The position numbers and the translations under genes are program-made. Source: Acidobacteriota bacterium (GTDB lineage: Bacteria; Acidobacteriota; Vicinamibacteria; Vicinamibacterales; CAVVIG01). Taken from it: a stretch of 52,682 bases of DNA. The stretch covers positions 1 through 52,682 of the forward strand of contig JAOBWF010000102.1 in assembly GCA_025463215.1 (NCBI GenBank), read 5' to 3'. Below the pieces are notes generated by a model. The model was not told the origin of the DNA. It worked only from the letters and a program-made list of their open reading frames with translations, and made no database searches. Shown here piece by piece: positions 35,168-43,866 of the stretch; the stretch's first letter is position 1, and the number at the start of each line of letters is the position of its first letter.

Positions 35168-38100
35168 CTATTCGACTCGGAACACTTTCATCACCTCGTC
35201 GCCAAGGTGGTTGATCACCTTGACGGCAATACGCCGGCTCTTCGGCACCGGGAAGGGCCGCGACAGAGCGCTGTTCAGTGAGGCCCAGACTTCGGCGTCG
35301 ATCTCGGCCTTCAATGTCGTCTTCAGAGCCCCATACGGATCGTTTTGGCCCAGAAAGTACGCGTGGCGAACAAAGAAGCTTTCCTCGTTGTAATCCGTGT
35401 CGATGAACCAGCAGGCGATACCATCCGGTCCATCGCTTCGGACTTCTCCCGTCGTCGGATCGAAGACGTCGACGCCTTTCACGTGAACCATCAGACGTCC
35501 ATCTGCCTCGTGCAGAATCTCGATGTCCGGCTCGCCGAAGACAACGAACAGATTGCCCTTGCCGGTGGGCTTGAGGTCACCGCCCATGTGGAGATCGGCG
35601 TTCATGCGCGCCTTGAGCACCGGGACGCGCCCGAGCTTGCTGAACTCGCTGGCGTGCGCCTCGTAATTGAACGCGCAGGCAATGAGGACGTCGAAACCCG
35701 CATCGCCGGCCTCACGCGCCGCCTTAACGAGATCCGGCCGCTGTACGGTTCCAAACTCAGGCCCTATGAAGATGGCGGCGCGCTTCTCGACGTCCCCCTC
35801 GCGATAGCGTCCCTCGGCGCAGACCATCTCGCCGGGCCAAAGCGTGAGCGCCTCGAAAGCGATCCGGCCTTCCTTGTGCGCTTGCTGCACACCGGCCGCG
35901 TGAAGGTTCTCCAGGATCATCTGCTCAAACGATTGAGCGCCACTCTCTTTGATCTGCAGTGGATCAATTAGCTCGTCGTTCTCGTCCACGCCGAGCGTGC
36001 GGTGGGGGCTGACGCTCTCGACGGTAAACGGCCCGGCGACGCGGACAGTCTTCGGATCCGCGTACGGTCGATCGTAGAGGTACTCGACATCCGCCTTGCT
36101 CGCAATCGACGCATCGATCGCCTTCTGTCGCGCGGTGCGCGCATTCCAGAAGTCACGATGCGGCTCGCGGGCATTCTCAGGCCACGGATCGGCTGGTCGT
36201 TCAGGAAGATCCTGAAGCGTATAGGAGCGTCTCAAGGTGAGATTGAGATCTCGCAACAACTCATTGATCTTGGCCAGATCCGCCTTCCCTAGGTGGGCCT
36301 GTTCCCGCTTGAGCCGAAGCAGCAACGTCGTTCCTTCAGCCGACCACGGCGTTTCTGCTTCACGTGGAACTTCCCATTCAACGAACGCGCCTGCTGGAAT
36401 AACTTCGCCGCTCGGCAGAGCGAATGTAGCATCTCCGGAAGCATCGAATCGGATCTCCTTGCCTGCGCGGGCGCCCGTCGTGACGGGAAAGGGTTCCTTG
36501 AGCCCGCTTAATGCTGCGTTCAGTCGGTCGAGCGCCGACCGAACTGTGGGCTGGTGCTCCTCATATATGACGTCAATCTCAACGTTGTTGGCGACAACAC
36601 CGGAAGTCACGTACGCGACCCGCCGAGTCACAAATCCTTGACGGACGTTGTCGTGTAGCGGCCGACCGACGAATGCGCGTCCAGAAACGTCAGCCTCCTT
36701 CCGAGCACCCTTTTCTGAGTCCGCGAGCAGATAAAACGGGTAGCGCGCACCCATGATGCGCGCCCGCGCCAATGCGAGCGCGACTCGAGACGTGTCCGTC
36801 GCGATCCAGCGACGCCCCCACTGCTCTGCCACAAATGCGGTAGTGCCGGAACCACACGTCGGGTCGAGTACTAGGTCGCCGGGATCGGTCGACATCAAGA
36901 TGCATCGTTCCACGATACGTTCGTTAGTTTGGACGACATAGACTTGATCAGGAGCTCCTCCGAACCCGTCCCACCAGTTCGAGATGGCCTTGAATGGAAA
37001 GTCGACGAGATAGCGAACGAAATCGAGCGCGGAACGAGATCGAACGAGACGCTCCGCTCGCCGAATCCGTTGCATTCCTGAGTGTCCGGCAGAATCAGCC
37101 TTTGACGGATGACGCCAGCAATTGCCTCGCGGTGGCGAAACAAGAATGCCCCGGAACTCCACAGGGTCCATCTGGTTCGCTCGTTCACCGCCGTTCGTGA
37201 TTGGCCAAGGCCGAAACAACCGCGCTCCAGGAAACTCGAGCTCGATACGCTTCGGGAATGCTCTGAAGTCGAGTTCCTCGCCGTCGGGCGTTGTGTAACC
37301 CTTCAGATTCTCCACTCTTCCCGAAGGCAATTCGGCACGAGAGAACTCATCGATTGTCTCAGCGTCGAGCGCCCGTTCCTCGAAGAGTGTCCGAAACTTC
37401 GTTGCCTGAACGCTTCTCGGGGACTTGGAGTACCACAGGATGTAGTCATTCACCGGATCTAAAAGGGATGATTTTTGACTACCCTTCTTCTTTACGAGTA
37501 TCTCGGTTACACAACAGTCCTCGCCGAACACCTCGTCCATGACCGAACGAAGACGGTGAACATTGTCGTTCCCGATCTGCACGAATACGGAACCCGAATC
37601 GGCGAGAAGATCTCGAGCGACGGTGAGGCGGTCACGCAGATATGTCAAGTAACTGTGAATGCCATCGCGCCAAGTGTCGCGAAAAGCCTTAACCTGCTCG
37701 GGCTCTCGTGTTATGTGGTCGGGGTTTCCGTCTTTGACGTCACGACTCGTGGTTGACCACTGAAAGTTACTGTTGAAAGTGATGCCATACGGCGGATCGA
37801 TATAGATGCACTGCACCTGCCCTCGCAGCCCCTCGCGTTCGGCGAGGCTGGCCATCACTTGGAGCGAGTCGCCCAAGATCATCCGGTTGGTCCAGTTCTG
37901 GTCGTGCTGATAGAAGTCTGTCCGGTCGGCCCCTTCGGCGACGCCGTTGAAGTCCGCGAATAGATCTATCTGTGAGCCTGGATCCTGCCCTAGCGCATCC
38001 TTCGACTCCCTGAGGAGGTCGTCGATCAACACCTTGGGATGGACCTTCTCCTGGATATAAAGCGGCGGCGCTTGTACGACGAGGTCGGTCCAGTCCTGGT

Positions 38101-38302
38101 AATCCTTACCGCGCCACACAAGCTGGGGATCGAGATCCGTTCTGCGCGGATATCGAACCTCTTTCCGCGCCACGTGATCGGCCTCGAGCACCGACTGGTG
38201 CTCGGCGGTCGGGATGTTCATCCGTTTGTCGTCAGTGTGGCGAATCGTCTCGACGTTCTTTGCCCGCTTCGGCGGTGTCGCGGCTTGCGGACGCTTTGCC
38301 AC
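35168..38302 (-). CDS. Beta-class DNA (N6-adenine type) methyltransferase with long C-terminal region
   Basis: A 1044-residue methyltransferase. Motif IV comes first as CIYIDPPYG (DPPYG at 169-173), with NRMILGDSLQVM just before it. Motif I follows ~310 residues later as GDLVLDPTCGSGTTAFVAEQ (residues ~476-490), with WIATD as motif II. The IV-before-I order is that of beta-class amino methyltransferases, the region between being the target recognition domain, as in type III Mod subunits. The C-terminal ~500 residues are an extra module typical of this subgroup. The GTG start is one base past the stop of the upstream Res-type gene. It should methylate adenine in a recognition site and protect host DNA; the site cannot be read. 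Confidence 0.9.
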   Translation of the reverse strand: MAKRPQAATPPKRAKNVETIRHTDDKRMNIPTAEHQSVLEADHVARKEVRYPRRTDLDPQLVWRGKDYQDWTDLVVQAPPLYIQEKVHPKVLIDDLLRESKDALGQDPGSQIDLFADFNGVAEGADRTDFYQHDQNWTNRMILGDSLQVMASLAEREGLRGQVQCIYIDPPYGITFNSNFQWSTTSRDVKDGNPDHITREPEQVKAFRDTWRDGIHSYLTYLRDRLTVARDLLADSGSVFVQIGNDNVHRLRSVMDEVFGEDCCVTEILVKKKGSQKSSLLDPVNDYILWYSKSPRSVQATKFRTLFEERALDAETIDEFSRAELPSGRVENLKGYTTPDGEELDFRAFPKRIELEFPGARLFRPWPITNGGERANQMDPVEFRGILVSPPRGNCWRHPSKADSAGHSGMQRIRRAERLVRSRSALDFVRYLVDFPFKAISNWWDGFGGAPDQVYVVQTNERIVERCILMSTDPGDLVLDPTCGSGTTAFVAEQWGRRWIATDTSRVALALARARIMGARYPFYLLADSEKGARKEADVSGRAFVGRPLHDNVRQGFVTRRVAYVTSGVVANNVEIDVIYEEHQPTVRSALDRLNAALSGLKEPFPVTTGARAGKEIRFDASGDATFALPSGEVIPAGAFVEWEVPREAETPWSAEGTTLLLRLKREQAHLGKADLAKINELLRDLNLTLRRSYTLQDLPERPADPWPENAREPHRDFWNARTARQKAIDASIASKADVEYLYDRPYADPKTVRVAGPFTVESVSPHRTLGVDENDELIDPLQIKESGAQSFEQMILENLHAAGVQQAHKEGRIAFEALTLWPGEMVCAEGRYREGDVEKRAAIFIGPEFGTVQRPDLVKAAREAGDAGFDVLIACAFNYEAHASEFSKLGRVPVLKARMNADLHMGGDLKPTGKGNLFVVFGEPDIEILHEADGRLMVHVKGVDVFDPTTGEVRSDGPDGIACWFIDTDYNEESFFVRHAYFLGQNDPYGALKTTLKAEIDAEVWASLNSALSRPFPVPKSRRIAVKVINHLGDEVMKVFRVE

Positions 38303-38303
38303 C

Positions 38304-41300
38304 CTAACCCACTCTCTCGACAGCCGGAGCCGATGCATCAATCATTCGATTGAACTCCTGGGCGACCTTGGCTTCGAAGTCGGCTTCCATTTGGTAGACG
38401 TCGGTTAGCTCCGCGAAGGCCCATCGCCCGAAGGTCCCGAGGTTGTTCACGCCGGGCACCCAGAACGTGTCCATCGTCAGCTTCTTGTCCTTCGCATCTT
38501 CGCGTCGGTACCCCTTGGTCTCGACCACCAGATGCAGGAGGTCGTCGGGACCATGTCCGTCGTCTACCAGCACAATGAAGTCTGGTCTATAGCGGCGCAC
38601 GTCGGATCCGAAACGGTAAGGGACCTCGAATCCGAGATTGTGGTTCTTCGTATATGCCGCAACCCGTGGATGCCCCTCGACCACACGACAGAGCTCGGCC
38701 TCCCACTGGCTGTCGAGTACGACCCAGTTGACGTGATTCTTTGGCGGAGGGCCGCTTGTGTCCCAACGGTCCGGCTTTGACGTCGGGAAGCGTACGTGTG
38801 CGGTAGAGCCCGTCGGGTTGTACGCGTCGAGCAGAACCTTGATCGGGCGCTGTCCCTGCAGCGCACTCGTAATACCAGCAGTAATCCGGTTGCAGGCGGC
38901 GTCAGCCAGATCCTCGTACAACAACAACGCGGGATACGTCCCGCCCTTGCAAACGAGGCACGTGTCCAGCCACTGCTTCGTTATCCGCTTCAGCTGACCG
39001 AACAGGTGCAGCTTCGGATCCTCGCCGGCGTCACGCCACTCCTTGTAAACAAGGCGTTTCGTCAGATGGAAGAGCAGCGTGGATGGTCGAACATCCTGGA
39101 GATGATCGACCGTCATGTCCGCCGTTTCGCCGATGATGCCCTGGTTCCGCGTGTGCGTCGGACCAACCAGATCCGGCGTGAGCTCCATCACGGAGTCCCC
39201 ATTGAACGTGGCTGTGAGGCGCTCGGTCGGCAGCTCTACGCGATAACCCTCCACGCGCGGGAAACGAATCTCCAGATGGTCTCGGTCGGGCCGAACCGCC
39301 TTCACCTGCACGGTCTCTCGCGGCGGGCTCGGCGGCGCGACGACCGGCTTTGCCGTGAAGTCGAATGGCACGCCGAAGATATCGGCGTACTCGGCGTCGA
39401 AGAGATTGTATTCGTTGAGATCGTACGACTGACGACGGAGCGCGCGGCCGATTACCTGTTCGCAAAGCAGCTGCGTGCCGAACGCGCGGATGCCGAGGAT
39501 GTGGGTGACGTTGTTGGCATCCCATCCCTCGGTGAGCATGGAGACCGACACGACACAGCGGATGCCGGCGCCGAGCTGGTCCTTCTTGCCGACCGTGTTC
39601 ATTACCTCTCGCAGCAATTCTTGGTCGGTAATGTTTTCGGCCGCTTGAGCGTTGCCGGTGCGTTCGACAATGTCCCGACGAAAGCGCTCGATTTCGTCGG
39701 CGGCCATCGCGCGGAACTTGTCGTCGAGCGCCTCGCCGGATTCGAGCTCCTCGGAATCGATCAGCAGCGTATGAGGGCGCGCGAGCGGATTGCCGGTCGT
39801 CGCGTCGAAATTACGAAAGAGCGCAAGCGCTCCCGCAACCGGTATCGAGCTGCCATCCTCGTGTTTGCGATCGAAGCCGGACACGTAGTCGTATACAAGC
39901 TTCGAGATGGCGGTGTTTTGGCAAACGACGATGAAGCAGGGCGGAACGGAAATGCCGCGCTCCTGCCACAGCTCGAACGTCTTCTTATAGTGTCCGTACA
40001 GCGCCTCCAGCGCGGTCTTCAGCCGTGTGGGCAGCTTCAGCGGATCGAGTTCGCCGCCGGTGCCACGACCTTTCTTGGGCATGTCCTTGCGGATATGCTC
40101 CCAGAGGTTGCGGTAGATTGGCATCTCCTCCCCGGGGATGTTCTCCGCGACGGGCACACGCGGCAGCTTGACGATGCCGCATTCGATAGCGTCCATCAGC
40201 GAGAAGTCGCTCATCGTCCAGGGAAAGAGCGTGCCTTCAACGTAACCAGAACCGTTCAGGAAGAACGGGGTGGCTGAGAGGTCGAAGATGCGCGTGAGCC
40301 CCAATGTCCGGTTCACGGTTTCCAGACCGGAGATCCATAGACGGGCCGCCTCGTTGTTTTTCTCGGCCTCCTTGCGCTCGTCCCCTTTGAGTTTCTCTTC
40401 GTACGGATGCGGCGGCTTTTCCCGGTAGCAGTGGTGCGCCTCGTCGTTCAGCGCCATCACGTGCTTCATGCCCATCAGTTCCGGCATCACGCGCTGGAGC
40501 ATCTGGCCTTCGGTTTCGAGCGTCTGCAACGGGGGACCGGTCGCCCCCTCGAGGAGCGCCCGTCCGCCGGCGGATAGCTCCAGCCGCTCGCGTCGTTTGA
40601 AGGCGTGGTAGTTCGTGATCACGATCCGCGCCTTCCGTATGTCCTCGACCAGATCACTCGGGGTCAGATCGCGTGTGCTGTAGTAGCTGTCTGGGTCGTT
40701 CGGCTGCAGGACTCGCAGGCGATCGCGTATGGTCAGGCCTGGTGTGACGATGAGAAAGCCGCGGGTGAAGTGTTTGCTGCCGGGCCTGCGAACGGCGTTG
40801 AGCGTCTGCCAGGCGATCAGCATCGCCATGACCGTCGTCTTTCCCGCGCCGGTGGCGAGCTTCAGCGCGAGCCGTTCGATTTGGGGATTCGCGTCGGCGT
40901 TGACCGCCTTCAGGTTGTCGAGCAGCCGTTTTCCCGACGCCAGATGCGGCGCCACTTCGGTGAACCAGATCGCGGTTTCAACCGCCTCGATCTGACAGAA
41001 GAATGGCCTGACGCCACCGAACTCGTGATGCCGCCAGTGGTGAAGGAGTCGTGCCGTCTCTGGTGTTACCTGCCACTGGCTGGGCGGCAGACTGCGCCAC
41101 GTGTCGACCTGCGCCCGAACTTCATTGATGATCGACGTGAGGTCGTACGCCTGCTTCTTAGTCGAAAGGCCTCTACCCTCGTCGAGGTCAAGCTCCTCCT
41201 GACGGCTGCCCCGCCTCTTTTTCGGCTTCGGGATCGGCGTAATGAACTCAGCGCGGCGTCGTCTGTCGATCAGGCGTCCAGTGGGCTGACCCGTGTCATC

Positions 41301-41372
41301 GAGTTCCCAGTGCTGATGCGGATACTCGTATGGCGAGTTGACGATGGGGCGCTCGAAGAACGGGTTCGACAT
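38304..41372 (-). CDS. Type III Res-like helicase-nuclease (BPTD_3080-type restriction endonuclease)
   Basis: A 1022-residue restriction subunit. Superfamily-2 helicase motifs are LALKLATGAGKTTVMAMLIA (Walker A ~173-180), VMALNDEAHHCYREKP (DEAH 310-313), IFDLSATPFFLNGSG, SVSMLTEGWDANNVTHILGI, and CEQVIGRALRRQSYDL. A C-terminal PD-(D/E)xK nuclease is visible as RYRPDFIVLV (Asp931) and LVVETKGYR (Glu951, Lys953). The N-terminus (MSNPFFERPIVNSPYEYP) matches a Res subfamily that, from memory, NCBI names BPTD_3080. With the methyltransferase it should make a type III-like restriction-modification pair. It is the first intact gene of the operon; the presumed controller upstream carries a stop codon. 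Confidence 0.9.
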   Translation of the reverse strand: MSNPFFERPIVNSPYEYPHQHWELDDTGQPTGRLIDRRRRAEFITPIPKPKKRRGSRQEELDLDEGRGLSTKKQAYDLTSIINEVRAQVDTWRSLPPSQWQVTPETARLLHHWRHHEFGGVRPFFCQIEAVETAIWFTEVAPHLASGKRLLDNLKAVNADANPQIERLALKLATGAGKTTVMAMLIAWQTLNAVRRPGSKHFTRGFLIVTPGLTIRDRLRVLQPNDPDSYYSTRDLTPSDLVEDIRKARIVITNYHAFKRRERLELSAGGRALLEGATGPPLQTLETEGQMLQRVMPELMGMKHVMALNDEAHHCYREKPPHPYEEKLKGDERKEAEKNNEAARLWISGLETVNRTLGLTRIFDLSATPFFLNGSGYVEGTLFPWTMSDFSLMDAIECGIVKLPRVPVAENIPGEEMPIYRNLWEHIRKDMPKKGRGTGGELDPLKLPTRLKTALEALYGHYKKTFELWQERGISVPPCFIVVCQNTAISKLVYDYVSGFDRKHEDGSSIPVAGALALFRNFDATTGNPLARPHTLLIDSEELESGEALDDKFRAMAADEIERFRRDIVERTGNAQAAENITDQELLREVMNTVGKKDQLGAGIRCVVSVSMLTEGWDANNVTHILGIRAFGTQLLCEQVIGRALRRQSYDLNEYNLFDAEYADIFGVPFDFTAKPVVAPPSPPRETVQVKAVRPDRDHLEIRFPRVEGYRVELPTERLTATFNGDSVMELTPDLVGPTHTRNQGIIGETADMTVDHLQDVRPSTLLFHLTKRLVYKEWRDAGEDPKLHLFGQLKRITKQWLDTCLVCKGGTYPALLLYEDLADAACNRITAGITSALQGQRPIKVLLDAYNPTGSTAHVRFPTSKPDRWDTSGPPPKNHVNWVVLDSQWEAELCRVVEGHPRVAAYTKNHNLGFEVPYRFGSDVRRYRPDFIVLVDDGHGPDDLLHLVVETKGYRREDAKDKKLTMDTFWVPGVNNLGTFGRWAFAELTDVYQMEADFEAKVAQEFNRMIDASAPAVERVG

Positions 41373-41503
41373 TATCAGCGCTGACTCCGATTCGCCTGCG
41401 GCATCCCTCTCACTGGATCGCCGAGCCTTTCAATCGTTGATCGATGACTCCTACCAACCGGCGAACAATGGCCTGACATCGTACCGGGTCGCGACCCTCG
41501 TCG

Positions 41504-41707
41504 TCACGATTGGTCAAATGTGTCTGGAATGGGCTCAGTCGCGACGCCCTTCCGAGCCCACGCGTCGACCTCCGAGAGCTTGAATTTCCAGAGCTTCCCC
41601 ACTTTGCTGGCAGGCAGTCCCTTCCGCTAGATCCATCGATAGACCGAATCCTTTGTCACGCCAAGGTGACGCGAAAGGACGTCAACAGAGACCCAGGGCT
41701 CAGTCAT
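41504..41707 (-). pseudogene. Helix-turn-helix (MerR/excisionase-type) regulator interrupted by an amber codon
   Basis: A 66-codon frame begins MTEPWVSVDVLSRHLGVTKD and ends at TGA. It has the HTH_17/excisionase pattern: helix-turn-helix VDVLSRHLGVTKDSVYRWI, then GLPASKVGKLWKFKLSEVDA. Codon 27 is TAG (41627-41629) exactly where relatives usually have Glu/Asp before RKGLP. Everything else is clean, so this is a single nonsense mutation in an otherwise intact small gene. Such HTH genes are typical first genes of Res/methyltransferase clusters and are presumed controllers. It is on the operon strand, 131 bases upstream of the Res gene. Confidence 0.75.
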
Positions 41708-42076
41708 GGGCTGGCAGCGTCGAGCTTTTGACCGAGCCGTCCTCTTTGTTTCTGGCGGCTTTCACATGCAAACTCATCCAATAATAGCGGGCATCAATCG
41801 ACGACAGTCAGCTAAATCCAAGATGAGTCGGAATTTGTTGTCCTGGGCGAATAGATGACGTAGGATGCCTGAATTCCTCAGCAAATGACGCGCGCGATTG
41901 GTGGCCCAATTCAGGTGCCGTCCGGGCGCACCGATCGTGGTCACTCGGCCGGGTAGACGAGAAAGACACGTTGCGATTGAGGCCGCGGATAAGCAATGGG
42001 GCCGACGACGTGCCCAGCACCCGCTCGGGTTCTCAGCTCTAGAGCACACTCGCGACCTCAACAACGGCGAGGGCCC
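41708..42076. other. Divergent intergenic region between R-M operon and Gabija
   Basis: About 370 bases without a convincing gene, AT-richer than its surroundings near 41.75-41.9 kb. It must contain the promoter for gajA to the right and probably that of the helix-turn-helix gene and R-M operon to the left. I could not place clear -35/-10 boxes or operators. Confidence 0.45.
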
Positions 42077-43861
42077 ATGCATTTGAGCGAGCTGCAAATC
42101 TCCGGGTTTCGGTCCTGCGAGAAGGTGACCGTTCACCTGCGGGAGGACTTAACAGTCCTTGTTGGTGAAAACAACGGAGGAAAAACCAACGTCATCGACG
42201 CGATCCGACTTCTCACCAGTCCGCTCAATGGCCGCCGAGATCGCTACCCTGAAGAACAGGATCTCCGGCGAGGCACAGTTCCGGCTCGCTTTGAGATTGC
42301 CGGTCATTTTCGTGGACTAAGCAACACACTGAAGGGCCTCCTGATTTCCGGTGTACCCGATCCGCTCAAGGACGAGGCGGTTTTTGGCTTTCGGCATGAA
42401 GCGGCCAGCGCAGAGTCGCCGCGCGGTCGTACAAGCCGATGGGCCGGACGCTCCGACGCGGTCGAACCCGAGCATGGTTCGACCGACTTAATCCGTCACG
42501 TCTATCTGCCCGCACTCAGGGACGCTCATCAGGCTCTAGGAAGCGGTGGCGCGGCTCGCGTTCTTGCGCTTTTCCGGCACTACATTCCGAGAGCGGAGGA
42601 AGCAGCCTTCATTGAAGCGGTGCGGCGCACCGGCGAGACTCCTCCGGTTCTGCTCACCATCAATACGGAAGTAGGCACCGCTTTGGGGGCGCTGACGAGT
42701 GGCGTTCGCACACAGGCTGCCGAATTGGCTTTCGCATCCGAAACACTCATCGACGTGGCGCGGGACCTGCGGTTTAAGCTCGGCGACGCAGGACTGTCGC
42801 TGGAAGAGGTTCGCACTTCCGGCCTGGGTTACGCGAACCTCCTGTACATCGCGAGTGTCGTTGTGGAACTGGCAAAAGCTCGCGAATCCGACCTGACGAT
42901 CTTCCTCGTCGAAGAGCCTGAGGCTCATCTTCACCCCCAACTCCAGATGCTCGTTCTCGAGTTCTTGCGCGAACAAGCCGCCGCGTCGTCCTCAAGGCCT
43001 GTGGACGCTGGCCAGCCCGAAGGCCGTATCCAAGTGATTGTTTCAACCCATTCCCCGAACCTGACGGCCTGGGTATCGCCCATACATCTGGTGGTGCTTC
43101 GCAGCTCGCGCCCGGACGGTGCGATCGGGAACATCGCGAACGTTCAGCCGCCGCCGGCTCGCAATCCACCATCAACACAAGCCATAGCGGTATCCAGCCT
43201 CGACCTGCGGCCGTCCGCGATAGCGAAGATTAGTCGCTATCTCGACGTCACTCGGTCCGCACTGTTATTTGGACCGCGAGCTCTCCTCGTCGAAGGAATT
43301 GCCGAAGCGCTTCTTCTCCCGGTCATCGCTCAGCACATCCTCTTTCGGAACAACCCGGAGGCATGGAGACGATTTCGTGGCGGCGTAATCGTGGCGATCG
43401 AAGGTGTCGACTTCAGGCCGTACGTCGAGATTCTTCTCAAACCCTGCGAAGGGGCGCGCATCGCGGACCGAGTCGTGGTAGTCACCGACGGGGACCCAAA
43501 GGTGAGGGGAAATCGCAAGGCGGACTTGGAAGCTCTCGCCGCACGCCATGGTGCGACGGCGGCTCTTCATGTCAACGTCAACATGCGAACGCTGGAACAC
43601 GAACTCTTCGCTGCTGGCAATGAAGTGCTGCTGAAGGCGGCGGTGCTCAAGTTGCATCGCGGATCGCGGCGACATTGGGAGCAGCAGATTGAGGCAATTC
43701 CGAATCCGAGCCGCGCGGACGCTTTCATCACTATGCTCGAGGCCAAGCGCACCAGGAAAGGTGACTTAGCTCAAGAAATCGCCGAACGCATCGAGCGTCA
43801 TGAGCCCTTCCTGGTGCCGCCGTACCTTGAACAGGCAATTCGCAGCTTTGTGCAGGCTTAG
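42077..43861 (+). CDS. gajA: GajA: OLD-family ATPase-nuclease of Gabija
   Basis: A 594-residue protein. The ABC-type ATPase part has Walker A LVGENNGGKTNVIDAI (30-37), Walker B IFLVEEPEAHLHPQLQ (~275-290) and the switch His in VSTHSPNL. The C-terminal TOPRIM nuclease has RALLVEGIAEALLLPVI (Glu406) and VVVVTDGDPK (Asp471, Asp473). Length is near that of characterised GajA. In Gabija, GajA forms a ring-like complex with GajB and nicks or cuts DNA when nucleotide pools fall during phage infection. The ATG at 42077 fits the family N-terminus (MHLSELQISGFRS). GajB follows after five bases, so the system is complete and intact here. Confidence 0.9.
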   Translation: MHLSELQISGFRSCEKVTVHLREDLTVLVGENNGGKTNVIDAIRLLTSPLNGRRDRYPEEQDLRRGTVPARFEIAGHFRGLSNTLKGLLISGVPDPLKDEAVFGFRHEAASAESPRGRTSRWAGRSDAVEPEHGSTDLIRHVYLPALRDAHQALGSGGAARVLALFRHYIPRAEEAAFIEAVRRTGETPPVLLTINTEVGTALGALTSGVRTQAAELAFASETLIDVARDLRFKLGDAGLSLEEVRTSGLGYANLLYIASVVVELAKARESDLTIFLVEEPEAHLHPQLQMLVLEFLREQAAASSSRPVDAGQPEGRIQVIVSTHSPNLTAWVSPIHLVVLRSSRPDGAIGNIANVQPPPARNPPSTQAIAVSSLDLRPSAIAKISRYLDVTRSALLFGPRALLVEGIAEALLLPVIAQHILFRNNPEAWRRFRGGVIVAIEGVDFRPYVEILLKPCEGARIADRVVVVTDGDPKVRGNRKADLEALAARHGATAALHVNVNMRTLEHELFAAGNEVLLKAAVLKLHRGSRRHWEQQIEAIPNPSRADAFITMLEAKRTRKGDLAQEIAERIERHEPFLVPPYLEQAIRSFVQA

Positions 43862-43866
43862 GGAAT

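Noticed and set aside
24675-41372. Labelling the big operon as DISARM, BREX or Druantia
   Set aside because: None of the defining genes is present: no DUF1998 or phospholipase-D protein, no PglZ or Lon-like protein, no DruE-type helicase. The SNF2 gene and methyltransferase alone are not enough.
24998-41629. TAG read as a sense codon (amber recoding), because two broken genes carry in-frame TAG
   Set aside because: Several intact genes here end in TAG (the left-edge protein, the ArsR regulator, the last hybrid kinase, the Res-type gene, gajA), and the remaining lesions are frameshifts.
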